This document shows, piece by piece, positions 16,319 to 24,546 of a stretch of 64,000 nucleotides of DNA; position 1 is the stretch's first letter; each line of letters begins with the position of its first letter. The DNA comes from Guptibacillus hwajinpoensis (GTDB taxonomy: Bacteria > Bacillota > Bacilli > Bacillales > Guptibacillaceae). Location: the NCBI RefSeq assembly GCF_005144865.1, contig NZ_SWFM01000001.1:1364001-1428000 (forward strand). The letters run 5' to 3'. A model generated the notes under the pieces. That model ran no database searches. It was given only the letters and a program-made list of their open reading frames with translations, and was not told the origin of the DNA. The translations under genes were made by a program, and so were the position numbers.

Positions 16319-17431
16319 TTGTGGATAAACGTGAATCAACGATTAGAAAAATTCTCTAACTGGCTAAAAGAAACTGAACAAACATTTGCATTTGTTCATT
16401 CTTCTTCTAATGTATTCTATCTTTCCGACTTCGAATGCGAACCTCATGAACGGTTATTAGGTCTATTTATTTTCCCTGATCATGAACCGTTTCTAGTTTG
16501 TCCTGGGATGGAAGTAGATCAAGCTAGAGACGCAGGTTGGGAACATGAAATCATCGGTCACGGTGATGCAGATAATCCATGGGACATGATTCACACAGCG
16601 TTGAAGAACAGAGGGATCATGGAAGCAACTAAAGTTGCTATCGAGAAAGAAACTCTCTCTTATGGACGTGCTGAAGAAGTGATGAATCGATATCCTTCCG
16701 TTACATTTACAAGCGCTGAAGATAAACTAAATGAGCTTCGCTTAATTAAAGATACGAAAGAATTAGAGGTTCTTAAGAAAGCTGCTGCACTAGCTGATTT
16801 TGGCGTTGAAACAGGAGTGAAAGCACTTCGCGAGGGATGTACCGAAATGGAAGTTCTTGCAACGATTGAATACGAACTAAAGAAAAAAGGCATTCGAGAA
16901 ATGTCCTTTTCGACAATGGTGCTTTTTGGTGAAAAAGCTGGACAACCACATGGTAATCCCGGAGATCGTAAGCTAAAAAGAGGCGACCTTGTTCTATTCG
17001 ATCTTGGTGTTGTGTTAGACGGCTATTGCTCAGATATTACAAGAACCGTTGCCTTCCAAGAAGTTAACGAAAAGCAAAAAGAAATTTATAATGTTGTCTT
17101 AAACGCTCAGCTTCAAACGCTTGAGATATCAAAACCTGGAACAAGACTAGGCGATTTAGATAAAACGGCTAGAGAAGTTATTACTGAAGCAGGTTACGGG
17201 GACTACTTCCCACACCGAATCGGTCACGGAATAGGAATTGATGTCCATGAATACCCTTCAATGAGTGAAAATAACGACTCTCTCTTAGTTGAAGGTATGA
17301 CCTATACAATTGAACCTGGCATTTATCTTCCTGAGGTTGGTGGAGTCCGAATTGAAGATGATGTACTTGTTACGCATTCAGGATATGAAACGCTAACCAA
17401 GTATCCTAAAGAGCTGCAAATTATTAGATAA
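16319..17431 (+). CDS. M24-family aminopeptidase (Xaa-Pro peptidase type)
   Basis: About 370 residues if translation starts at TTG 16319; a GTG at 16331 is an alternative four codons on, and neither has a strong ribosome binding site. The N-terminal creatinase-like domain (1-130) precedes the pita-bread catalytic domain. Metal ligands are visible as Asp in LVLFDLGVVLDGYCSDITRTV (two Asp), His in HRIGHGIGIDVHEYP, Glu in YTIEPGIYLP and Glu in GGVRIEDDVLV. It would remove N-terminal residues from Xaa-Pro peptides, or dipeptides, in the cytoplasm. Co-transcribed with the SSS symporter, so the two may import and digest the same compound. Confidence 0.88.
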   Translation: MWINVNQRLEKFSNWLKETEQTFAFVHSSSNVFYLSDFECEPHERLLGLFIFPDHEPFLVCPGMEVDQARDAGWEHEIIGHGDADNPWDMIHTALKNRGIMEATKVAIEKETLSYGRAEEVMNRYPSVTFTSAEDKLNELRLIKDTKELEVLKKAAALADFGVETGVKALREGCTEMEVLATIEYELKKKGIREMSFSTMVLFGEKAGQPHGNPGDRKLKRGDLVLFDLGVVLDGYCSDITRTVAFQEVNEKQKEIYNVVLNAQLQTLEISKPGTRLGDLDKTAREVITEAGYGDYFPHRIGHGIGIDVHEYPSMSENNDSLLVEGMTYTIEPGIYLPEVGGVRIEDDVLVTHSGYETLTKYPKELQIIR

Positions 17432-17433
17432 TG

Positions 17434-17472
17434 AAAAAGGAACGACTCATGGATTGAGTCGTTCCTTTTTTT
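17434..17472 (+). terminator. Terminator after the M24 peptidase gene
   Basis: AAAAAGGAACGACTCA / TGAGTCGTTCCTTTTT hairpin with a T-run. It also lies past the convergent YczE-like gene and can serve both. Confidence 0.9.
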
Positions 17473-17487
17473 ATGGGTAGTTTTTAA

Positions 17488-18123
17488 TTATAAATATTCT
17501 TCATGCGGTGCATGTGTTGGATATAACATATAGTACATAGGATATGCCCTTTCATACCAGAACTGAATAATCGGTCCTAGGAGAATCACAAGTGCAACTG
17601 TCCCTATTCCAACTGGACCACCTATAATCAATGCAAGTGTTGCCATGATAACAGCAACGATCGTTTGTCCCATTTGCAAGCTAAGTTTAAAACGCGAGCT
17701 TACAACGAGGAACAATTGATCAAATGGAGCTCGTGGAAACTGTGGCAGAATATAGATTGCAACTCCAAGTCCAATGGTCACCATACCCGCTATAAGGATA
17801 AAGACTTTTGCCATTATTGGAGCAGTAGTTAAATTAACAGATGCAAATACAATTTCTAGCCAGAAATCAAGGATGAAACTTTCAAGTACAATCGGCAAAA
17901 CAGCTAACCATTCTGGCTTTTGTTTCATAAGACTACTGTTTATAAAAATTACGAGGATCTGAAACACCCCATACCAAAATCCAACCGTCAAACCAACTAA
18001 GTCTGAAATCCCGATAAAAAAGGACGTCCAGAAACCTGCGCCAAGTGTAGCATGTATAATCAGTGCTACACCGAAAAAATTAATAAACATACCTAGAAGG
18101 TAAATCGTAACTCGATAAAGCAT
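17488..18123 (-). CDS. YczE/YitT-like integral membrane protein
   Basis: 211 residues from the ATG at 18121-18123, which has GGGAGGAG about seven bases upstream; an in-frame extension to 18198 lacks a site. Five membrane segments, with GVALIIHATLGAGFWTSFFIGISDLVGLTVGFWYG near the start and GLGVAIYILPQFPRAPFDQLFL in the middle. This pattern fits the YczE/YyaS/YitT membrane family, whose biochemical role is unknown. It is a single-gene unit. The 316 bp upstream contain a GTAAAATCG/CGATTTTAC repeat. Confidence 0.8.
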   Translation of the reverse strand: MLYRVTIYLLGMFINFFGVALIIHATLGAGFWTSFFIGISDLVGLTVGFWYGVFQILVIFINSSLMKQKPEWLAVLPIVLESFILDFWLEIVFASVNLTTAPIMAKVFILIAGMVTIGLGVAIYILPQFPRAPFDQLFLVVSSRFKLSLQMGQTIVAVIMATLALIIGGPVGIGTVALVILLGPIIQFWYERAYPMYYMLYPTHAPHEEYL

Positions 18124-18403
18124 TACGATCTCCTCCCTTCCTATAGAATAAAGAAAATCTGGTAGAGTGAAACTCCCTCTTATGATTGGATTAACCAATC
18201 AGTACACTAGAGGCTTTCCTAGCTGTACTTGACGTTTTTATTACGCTTTACTGTCAGCCGAGGTCCTGTCTCATCGTTTGGAAGAGAGGATACTTTCTAC
18301 GATTTTTCGAGTTCATTTTATTAGCGATTGGTAAAATCGTCAATCGATTTTACTCAAAAAAAAGATACCATTTTTTTCAACTGTTCTACTCTTTTTAGAA
18401 TAG
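18124..18403. other. Intergenic region upstream of YczE-like gene
   Basis: No gene found. The only structure noted is the inverted repeat GTAAAATCG-TCAAT-CGATTTTAC (18331-18353), which has no T-run on either side and so is more operator-like than terminator-like. It lies about 210 bp upstream of the YczE-like start. Confidence 0.4.
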
Positions 18404-18428
18404 AAAAACTGCTGCCCAAATGGACAGC
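18404..18428 (-). terminator. Terminator of the RsbR-like gene
   Basis: Minus strand GCTGTCC-ATTT-GGGCAGC followed by AGTTTTT, 12 bp past the stop codon. Confidence 0.8.
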
Positions 18429-18439
18429 ATGATTGTTTA

Positions 18440-19252
18440 TTAATTTAATATATGCTTTGCAAGCGCCTGTTTTAGCGTGCTGTGTGTTTGGATAGAAGAA
18501 AAATCAATCCCTAGATGAATCATCGTTTGGGCTACTTCAGGTCGTATTCCTGAGAGAATGCCTTTAACACCAAGAAGTTGAAGGGAATAAATGATACTAA
18601 ATATGTTGTTTGCTACCATTGTATCTACAATCGTTACTCCAGAAAGGTCAATATACAAATGGGTTAAACTTTTCTCAGTCGATTGCCTTAAAGCGGTTTC
18701 CATCAACAAACTTGCTCGATGTGTGTCGATATCTCCTACTATTGGTAAGACAGCAACACCTTCAAGAATAGGAACAACTGGGACAGAAAGTTCTAGAAAA
18801 ACTTCCTGTGCATGACTAAGTGAACTTCTATAGGAGGCTACATAGGCGGTGCTAAAAGCATACACGGCCTGATCAATCAGAGGATCAATGATACGTGAAA
18901 CTTCAAATACGGTCTTTATGGAAAGATTGTTCTCCATTGAAGCTTCTTCAATCACATTCCATATAGCCTGTCTAAAATGTGATGTGTTCTTCAATAATAC
19001 ATCTAGCTCTGAGCCATAGTTAACAGCATATTCCCCTGTCTCACGTGCCCATTTGGTTATGCGATTCTCCGCATCAATCTGTCCAATGAGGATAGCATCA
19101 GCACATAGTTGTACTATTTCCTCACTTAACTTTAATTCAGTCTCATATTCAAACTCATTAGATAGAATATTTTTTGCTATTTCTAATTTACTTTCCTCTA
19201 TCTTCTTACCAATCATTAGAACTTCTTTTTCTATGACAGGGTTTGCTTTCAT
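18440..19252 (-). CDS. RsbR-type stressosome protein with STAS domain
   Basis: 270 residues. The N-terminal half (about 15-145) fits the non-haem globin-like sensor of RsbR paralogues, and the C-terminal half (about 155-268) is a STAS domain. The two threonines phosphorylated by RsbT in RsbRA are present: Thr177 (VGDIDTHRA) and Thr211 (TIVDTMVANNI). Such proteins form the stressosome core with RsbS and release RsbT to start the sigma-B cascade. Here no rsbS, rsbT or rsbU lies nearby, so it is a detached paralogue like RsbRB-RD. Start at the ATG 19250-19252; the ribosome binding site upstream is GGAGGTTAGAGG. Confidence 0.88.
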   Translation of the reverse strand: MKANPVIEKEVLMIGKKIEESKLEIAKNILSNEFEYETELKLSEEIVQLCADAILIGQIDAENRITKWARETGEYAVNYGSELDVLLKNTSHFRQAIWNVIEEASMENNLSIKTVFEVSRIIDPLIDQAVYAFSTAYVASYRSSLSHAQEVFLELSVPVVPILEGVAVLPIVGDIDTHRASLLMETALRQSTEKSLTHLYIDLSGVTIVDTMVANNIFSIIYSLQLLGVKGILSGIRPEVAQTMIHLGIDFSSIQTHSTLKQALAKHILN

Positions 19253-19464
19253 CCTCTAACCTCCGATATTATATCGAATCTCTCATTCATTATAGAAGAA
19301 AGAAATTTATTTTACATTAAAAACTTCGTCGCCCCTCTCTTTTTTATATGCTTAATCCTTGTTATAAAAGCTTTTATCCAGATTTTCGTAATACCTCTCC
19401 CGTTCAAAATTGACTTTACCAAGTTATATTCCATTCCTTTTCCAAACCTTTTTCCAGATGATGT
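19253..19464. other. Intergenic region between RsbR-like gene and csp promoter
   Basis: AT-rich, no credible coding region. It must hold the promoter of the RsbR-like gene on the minus strand, but I could not pick out a clear sigma-A or sigma-B box. Confidence 0.4.
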
Positions 19465-19492
19465 TTGCTTTTTTTGGTGAACGTGTTATACT
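19465..19492 (+). promoter_or_regulatory. Extended -10 promoter of the cold-shock gene
   Basis: TTGCTT, 16-bp spacer, then TATACT preceded by TG (extended -10). Transcription would begin near 19499, leaving a 5' leader of about 120 nt before the cold-shock ATG, a length usual for temperature-responsive csp leaders. Confidence 0.6.
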
Positions 19493-19621
19493 AAGGTTAA
19501 TTATTGTTGTTCGGTACTGATTATTAAAGAATAGGCTACTTCAGAAAGTACTTACATCTCAAATGATTATGTAGAGCAGTAATAGTAATATTTGTGCAAA
19601 ATGCACTTGGAGGATACACAC

Positions 19622-19822
19622 ATGAATAAAGGTACAGTAAAATGGTTTAACGCAGAAAAAGGTTTTGGCTTCATCGAAGTTGAAGGCGGAGACGACGTAT
19701 TCGTTCACTTCTCAGCTATCCAAGGCGAAGGTTTCAAAACTCTTGAAGAAGGTCAAACAGTTACTTTTGACACTGAACAAGGTAACCGCGGACCACAAGC
19801 TACTAACGTAACTAAAGCGTAA
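19622..19822 (+). CDS. Cold-shock protein (CspB/CspD family)
   Basis: 66 residues, the standard length. The start ATG at 19622 has TTGGAGGAT upstream; a longer frame from 19592 is not used. RNA-binding motifs RNP1 (KGFGFIEV) and RNP2 (VFVHFSAI) are intact, with [10 protein letters not shown] at the start. It binds single-stranded RNA and DNA and acts as an RNA chaperone. Codon use is visibly biased towards highly expressed codons (many GAAGGT, GTAACT, GTTCAC), as expected for an abundant protein. Long 5' leader and strong terminator. Confidence 0.96.
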   Translation: MNKGTVKWFNAEKGFGFIEVEGGDDVFVHFSAIQGEGFKTLEEGQTVTFDTEQGNRGPQATNVTKA

Positions 19823-19832
19823 ATAGCATATA

Positions 19833-19864
19833 AAAAGGCTTTTCCCTTAAGGGAAAAGCCTTTT
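19833..19864 (+). terminator. Terminator of the csp gene
   Basis: Perfect hairpin AAAAGGCTTTTCCCTT / AAGGGAAAAGCCTTTT; T-rich on both sides, so bidirectional with the convergent small membrane gene. Confidence 0.93.
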
Positions 19865-19874
19865 ATTTTGTTTT

Positions 19875-20123
19875 CTATTCATGTACAGGCGATGCTTTAA
19901 TTACATATGTGCCTGCAATCAAATTCATTAAGAGCACGGTGATCTGCATCCTTAGCGTTAATGCATAGACAATGGCAGCAACCACAAACATGAGCCCCAT
20001 CGTTAGACCTCCGGCGGCTCTCCATTCATGTGAGCTATTCTCACCCCTATTATCCTTTTTCCAACGGTACACCAGGTAAAACAACATCAACCAAACAGGC
20101 AGCAAAACGTGGGCAAAATCCAA
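19875..20123 (-). CDS. Small hypothetical membrane protein, unclear start
   Basis: 82 residues from a TTG at 20121-20123. Three hydrophobic stretches (VLLPVWLMLFYLVY, GLTMGLMFVVAAIVYALTL and MQITVLLMNLIAGTYVI) suggest a three-helix membrane protein. No ribosome binding site precedes the TTG. The frame stays open upstream to about 20190 without an ATG, GTG or TTG, and the GAGGAGG near the cupin stop is too far off. It lies 58 bp after the cupin gene and may be co-transcribed with it. Either a non-standard start or a 5'-truncated gene; family not recognised. Confidence 0.5.
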   Translation of the reverse strand: MDFAHVLLPVWLMLFYLVYRWKKDNRGENSSHEWRAAGGLTMGLMFVVAAIVYALTLRMQITVLLMNLIAGTYVIKASPVHE

Positions 20124-20181
20124 CTGTAACCGAATGATCCGTTCTATATTTGTTCTTCTGAAATTCAGTTCTAAATAAAAC

Positions 20182-20547
20182 TTACGAAGTTACCTCCTCT
20201 TTAATACTCATGAACTTAGCTGGATCTAGTTCACCTTCAATTGCAATAGCAGTAAGCCCTTCTTCAGTCGTCGTTTCATGCCATTCATCTTTATTCCAAA
20301 ACACAGCATCGCCCGCACTTACTTTCACTAGTTCATCTTCTTCCCCCCTAACCCATCCTTCTCCACTCAGAATTAATAATAGCTGAGGTGTAACAGCTTG
20401 GTGATAGCCAATAATATTGTCTTTATCTAAATACATTGCTCCAATATGTACACTTGATTCCGTTTGTGTAATACGTGACATGATAAATTGAGACCCAAAT
20501 TTCGTAATCTCTTTCCCTGTCGTTCGTTTAAAATTGTAAATTTCCAT
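20182..20547 (-). CDS. Cupin-domain protein
   Basis: 121 residues from the ATG at 20545-20547 behind AGGAGG. A single small cupin barrel: QLLLILSGEGWVRGEEDELVKVSAGDAVFWNKDEWHET contains the G(X)5-7..G(X)2P-like turns and a terminal WHET that supplies metal-binding residues. The first cupin motif (HIGAMYLDKDNIIGYHQ) has His and Gln rather than the full HxHxxE set. Function not predictable beyond small-molecule or metal binding. MITE copy 3 lies 55 bp upstream of its start. Confidence 0.78.
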   Translation of the reverse strand: MEIYNFKRTTGKEITKFGSQFIMSRITQTESSVHIGAMYLDKDNIIGYHQAVTPQLLLILSGEGWVRGEEDELVKVSAGDAVFWNKDEWHETTTEEGLTAIAIEGELDPAKFMSIKEEVTS

Positions 20548-20617
20548 CTTGAAACCTCCTATGATCACATTAAAACACTAGTTCAATTAAAATGGATTAC
20601 CTAAGATTTTTTAAAAA

Positions 20618-20728
20618 GGCTCTTTTCATATACATCTATAAGCGTGGGTTAATTTCCGCTCCAATTAGCTAAGTGTGGTTTTTTATATAAAAATTCTTTC
20701 AAAAGCAATAACCTTCTAGAAAAGAGCT
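20618..20728. mobile_element. MITE-like element, copy 3 (core-less)
   Basis: 111 bp with ends GGCTCTTTTC and GAAAAGAGCT. It matches copy 2 on both outer arms (AAGCGTGGGTTAATTTCCGC and later GAAAAGAGC) but has only one TTCCGCTCCA (20654-20663), where copy 2 has two flanking a 99-bp GC-rich core. The flanking direct repeat TTTAAAAA is at 20610-20617 and 20733-20740, displaced four bases by an extended T-run. It is either the ancestral form or the product of precise core loss. Confidence 0.8.
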
Positions 20729-20791
20729 TTTTTTTAAAAACATTCCGGAGAAAATTAGAGCTGAACATCTCTTCTGTTAGTGCTGTTAGTT

Positions 20792-21091
20792 CTATAAATT
20801 GGTACTTGTTAATAGAGGGAGTTTATTTTCTCCATTAATTGTTTCACTACCGAATTGAAGTACGATTTGACGATGACAAGCGAGTGTTTCATTGAAAAAG
20901 GCAATTACAATAGTATCGTTCCACTACTTTGAATTTCCAAAACCTGCAAACCATTCGATACCTGATCAACGAAAACTCTTCTTAGGTTGTTTCCTTTTAC
21001 AATTGCTTTTGCTTCAAGATAACGTTCTTCATCAAGCCAATCCTCTACTCAAGTGAAATTTGTCTTTGGGTTCTACTATCCACAAACCCAT
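20792..21091 (-). pseudogene. Decayed small gene with frameshifts and a stop
   Basis: Reading the minus strand from an ATG at 21091 gives MGLWIVEPKDKF, then after a frameshift EDWLDEERYLEAK followed by AIVKGNNLRRVFVDQ, then after another shift EWFAGFGNSK, an in-frame TAG, and WNDTIVIAFFNETLACHRQI to a stop at 20792. The consecutive fragments read as one protein-like sequence of about 95-100 residues with good coding character, but no single frame is open. I do not recognise the family. This is the only content of the 490-bp gap between MITE copy 3 and the metallo-hydrolase gene. Confidence 0.6.
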
Positions 21092-21187
21092 CCTTTCTAC
21101 CTAGGTACTCTATTCTCATTCTTTGTATCCAATTCCTCCTATTTATAGTAAAAGCCAACCTCTATAGGACTTATAGTATGTAGACTC

Positions 21188-21216
21188 AAAAAAGCAGCCT
21201 CTTCTTGAGGCTGCTT
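21188..21216 (-). terminator. Terminator of the metallo-hydrolase gene
   Basis: AAGCAGCCTC-TTCTT-GAGGCTGCTT hairpin, followed on the minus strand by TTTTTTGAG, just past the stop codon at 21220. Confidence 0.9.
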
Positions 21217-21219
21217 AAT

Positions 21220-22044
21220 TTATGTATGAAACAATTGACCTTCTAGTGCTTGGATATATCGGTCTGCCGAATGCTGTACAGCACGATCTGCTCCATTCTC
21301 AACGATTTTATGGAAAGCATTATAGATCCTATTAAAAGTGAGCGGCTTTATCTTGTCTGCCATCTCTCTAACTTTAAAAGCAGGGAGAGGAATTAGATTT
21401 GGGTAGCTGTACATAAAACTGACCCATTCTTGATCGGCAACGACTTGAATAATGTCGCCCGTTAGAAGCAGACCTTTACCTTCATTTCCTGTTTCATTAT
21501 GAAGAACTGCACCACCTTGGAAATGACCTCCAAGACGATAGATTGTTAATCCAGATGCAAGCGCTAGCTCTTCACCTCTCCAAAAACGTATATGCTCACT
21601 TTCTCTCATTACCCATTGTCGATCGTCTTCATGAATATAAATAGGTACATTGAAAGCCTCTGCCCACTCTACCTGTGATGAATAATAGTGTGGATGCGAA
21701 AGAGCTATTGCATCTATTCCTCCAAGCTTGATGATCTGGTTAATTGTTTGTGAATCAAGATAGGATATGCAATCCCATAAAAGATTAAAATTACCTTGTT
21801 GAACAATGTAAGCTGTCTGACCAATCGCAAAGGAAGGGGAAGTCGTAATACTATATAGTCCTTGTTCCTCCTCAATTACTTGATTCTGAAATTGTTCTCC
21901 CTTTTGCATCTTCTCAAGCGTTGTCCATTCCTGTCCCTCTGGATTAACATATTGACGCTCTTCGCTACAGATTGGACATGATTCTGGCTCATTCTCCATT
22001 AATGAATATTGCGTACCACAGGTGATACAGATCGATCGTTTCAT
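21220..22044 (-). CDS. MBL-fold hydrolase with N-terminal zinc ribbon
   Basis: 274 residues from the ATG at 22042-22044, which has AAAGGAG at proper spacing; an ATG three codons earlier directly abuts that site. Residues 5-30 form a CxxC...CxxC zinc ribbon (CITCGTQY.. CPICSEE). The rest is a metallo-beta-lactamase fold: ALSHPHYYSSQVEWAE replaces the usual HxHxDH with HPHYYS, and LLTGDIIQV supplies the metal-bridging Asp. The fold is clear but the first metal motif is degenerate, so the activity is uncertain. Single-gene unit with its own terminator. Confidence 0.8.
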   Translation of the reverse strand: MKRSICITCGTQYSLMENEPESCPICSEERQYVNPEGQEWTTLEKMQKGEQFQNQVIEEEQGLYSITTSPSFAIGQTAYIVQQGNFNLLWDCISYLDSQTINQIIKLGGIDAIALSHPHYYSSQVEWAEAFNVPIYIHEDDRQWVMRESEHIRFWRGEELALASGLTIYRLGGHFQGGAVLHNETGNEGKGLLLTGDIIQVVADQEWVSFMYSYPNLIPLPAFKVREMADKIKPLTFNRIYNAFHKIVENGADRAVQHSADRYIQALEGQLFHT

Positions 22045-22174
22045 GCGTATCATCTCCTTTTCATTTATTACTTAACAACTCAATCCTCATGGAAATTATA
22101 CCCTAATTTTCTTCTGCATGACTCAAGCAATCGCCTTATTTTCAGCTACAACTTTCGTAGGATTTTCAATTCGA

Positions 22175-22207
22175 AAAAGCACCCTACCAAATTGGTAGGG
22201 TGCTTTT
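22175..22207 (-). terminator. Terminator of the LTA synthase gene
   Basis: AAAAGCACCCTACCAA / TTGGTAGGGTGCTTTT, a nearly perfect 33-bp palindrome just beyond the ltaS stop. Confidence 0.92.
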
Positions 22208-22210
22208 AAT

Positions 22211-24178
22211 TTACTTTTGTTCTTTTTGTTGCTCAGGTACTTCTTGTTCAGGGTCAATTTGATTGACATTATAGTTGTAATCATTTCGATTAACAGGTGT
22301 AAAACCTTCTGGTTCATAGAAACGAAGCAGATCACCGTAGACAACCTTATCAGATAGATCAAGTGATTCTTTCACGAACTTACCTGCATTTTCACATGCT
22401 TCTGAATCAACTTTTTCTCCAGTCGGGTTCGCATAACACTTTTCGTTAACCGATGTTACTTCAGGTGTTACGAAGTCTCCATTTCTGAATGGCACAATCT
22501 CACGATGATCCTCAGAGAGAAGATCTGAACCAAATGAGATGAACTTATCTGTTTCAACACCTAGAAGATGAAGAACTGTATCTCTAATATCCATCTGTCC
22601 ACCGTATTTATGAACTTGCTTTCCTTCTACACCAGGTGCAGTAATAAATACTGGAATTCGCTGCATTTGAGCATTTTCATATGGGTTCATTTCTTTCCCC
22701 ATCACTTTTTCCATGGCTTTGTTGTGGTTGTTTGAAATACCATAATGATCACCATACATGACGATCACAGTATCTTCATATAGACCAGATTCTTTAAGAT
22801 CATTAAAGAATTGTTCAATCGATTCATCCATATACTTTGCAGTTTGGAAGTAACCATTTACCACTGAATCTTCTGTTTCAGGTGTAGGGAAATCGACATC
22901 ACCTTCATCCATAGTAAACGGGAAGTGGTTCGATAACGTTAGCATCTTCGCATGAAACGGTTCTTCAAGACTTTCAAGATATGGCATGGATTCCTCAAAG
23001 AATGGTTTATCTTTCAGACCATAATTATGAACATTTTCCTCGTTCATATCATAGTAGCTTGAATCAAAGAATTTCTGAATCCCAAATGATTTGTACATCT
23101 CATCACGGTTCCAGAATGTCTTACCATTTCCGTGGAAAGATGACGTCGTGTATCCTTTTTGTTCAAGGATCGCTGGTTGAGCTTGATACGTGTTACGTGC
23201 TTTTTCCATTGCCACCGATCCACTCGGTAGTGGGTACAAAGAGTTTGCCATTATAAATTCAGCGTCGGACGTTTTTCCCTGTCCAACTTGACCAAAAATG
23301 TTATCGAAATAGAACGTATTTTGGTCTTCAACAAGACTATTTAAGAAAGGCGTTACTTCCTGACCATTCACTTCTTTCCCAATAACAAAAGTCTGGAATG
23401 ATTCAAGTGAAATATAAATCACGTTTTTTCCTTCCGCTTTACCGAAATACTCCGGGTTTGGTTCAGTACGATTTGCTTCAACGAAGTTTCTTACATCTGT
23501 AAGATCATCGCTGCTCGCAAAAGCACTCTGTGAATTCGATTTAATTGTCGTTATCGCATCGAAAATTTGATAGTTAAATTGCCCAAGATATTTCACAAGG
23601 TACGTACGATCAAATGCACGTGTAAGAAGTTCCGGACGATCAGCCTCAGCAAGACCAAGATTCACTGTAAAAAAGACAGCTGCTGAAGCAAATATTAACG
23701 CGATCTTCTTTCTTTTAACTGGTGCCTGCGGTTTAACAACCTTAAACAGAATCAATCCAAGAATAAGAAGTGTATCAACAAAGTAGAAAACATCTGTGAA
23801 ATGCATTAAAGCAAATGCACTGTCTTTTAATTCTCCAGCATCATTTGTGTGCATAACTGTTGGTAAGGTAATAAAATCATTAAAGAAACGATAGTAAACG
23901 ATATTTGCATATAGTACAAATGATAGCAAGAAATCAATTATAAGGATTGCCCATGCTCGCTTACGTCCTTTAAAGAATAAAGCAAAACCAAAGAATAACA
24001 GTAACGAACTAATTGGATTTAATACAAGTAGAAATGATTGAATACCGTTTTTAATACCCAATTCAAATTCAGTTTGATAGACTGCGTAGGTTTTTAACCA
24101 GAATAATAGAATGACGCCAAAGAACAATGTCAACGGCTTATTCATTTGAGCTTTTAATTGTTCACGCATGACTGTCAT
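22211..24178 (-). CDS. ltaS: Lipoteichoic acid synthase (LtaS family)
   Basis: About 655 residues from the ATG at 24176-24178 (AAGGAGG three bases upstream) or nine bases later; an extension to 24301 has no site. Five N-terminal membrane helices (to about 190) are followed by an extracellular sulfatase-type domain. The catalytic features are Glu in ISLESFQTFVIG, the nucleophile Thr in GQGKTSDAEFIM, and metal ligands in MYGDHYGIS. It polymerises glycerol phosphate from phosphatidylglycerol onto a lipid anchor at the outer membrane face. Its C-terminal tail after about 600 (NEKCYANPTGEKVDSEACEN) is longer than the catalytic core needs. Bacilli usually carry several paralogues, so which one this is cannot be decided. 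Confidence 0.9.
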   Translation of the reverse strand: MTVMREQLKAQMNKPLTLFFGVILLFWLKTYAVYQTEFELGIKNGIQSFLLVLNPISSLLLFFGFALFFKGRKRAWAILIIDFLLSFVLYANIVYYRFFNDFITLPTVMHTNDAGELKDSAFALMHFTDVFYFVDTLLILGLILFKVVKPQAPVKRKKIALIFASAAVFFTVNLGLAEADRPELLTRAFDRTYLVKYLGQFNYQIFDAITTIKSNSQSAFASSDDLTDVRNFVEANRTEPNPEYFGKAEGKNVIYISLESFQTFVIGKEVNGQEVTPFLNSLVEDQNTFYFDNIFGQVGQGKTSDAEFIMANSLYPLPSGSVAMEKARNTYQAQPAILEQKGYTTSSFHGNGKTFWNRDEMYKSFGIQKFFDSSYYDMNEENVHNYGLKDKPFFEESMPYLESLEEPFHAKMLTLSNHFPFTMDEGDVDFPTPETEDSVVNGYFQTAKYMDESIEQFFNDLKESGLYEDTVIVMYGDHYGISNNHNKAMEKVMGKEMNPYENAQMQRIPVFITAPGVEGKQVHKYGGQMDIRDTVLHLLGVETDKFISFGSDLLSEDHREIVPFRNGDFVTPEVTSVNEKCYANPTGEKVDSEACENAGKFVKESLDLSDKVVYGDLLRFYEPEGFTPVNRNDYNYNVNQIDPEQEVPEQQKEQK

Positions 24179-24546
24179 AAACCTCCTTACGGGAAATTCC
24201 CGCTTTATATGTGATCTATTAATTAAATGTAAATTTATTGTTTTTTTACACGCTAATACTCGAGTATAATACGCCCAATCTAGTTTAATGTCAAATTTCA
24301 CTCGAGGGATGTAATTGATGATAACTTAAGTTGGAAACGTTATTTTAACGTCAATTACGTTAATTTCAACGAATGTAACGCTACAGTAAAATAAGGAACG
24401 TATAACTTACAAAAACGATGCCATTATTATGAAGAATCAGAGTGAAAACACAAGGTTACTGAAGGAAGTTGTTAATGTTATCCATTCATTTAACAAGCAT
24501 ATTACGTTTACGTTCCAATACAATATTCGTTTCAATGTTAATGAAA
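24179..24546. promoter_or_regulatory. ltaS upstream region with TTAACGT inverted repeat
   Basis: No gene. It holds the ltaS promoter on the minus strand. A 19-bp perfect inverted repeat TTAACGT-CAATT-ACGTTAA (24345-24363) is surrounded by further ACGT-containing words (GAAACGTTA, CAACGAATGTAACG). It lies about 170 bp upstream of the ltaS start. MITE copy 2 begins at its right end. Confidence 0.4.

Noticed and set aside
18331..18353. Terminator in the GTAAAATCG/CGATTTTAC repeat
   Set aside because: No T-run follows on either strand; at best an operator or chance repeat.
22123..22362. 79-codon minus-strand frame over the ltaS end
   Set aside because: It runs through the ltaS terminator and the 3' end of ltaS in another frame; no ribosome binding site.
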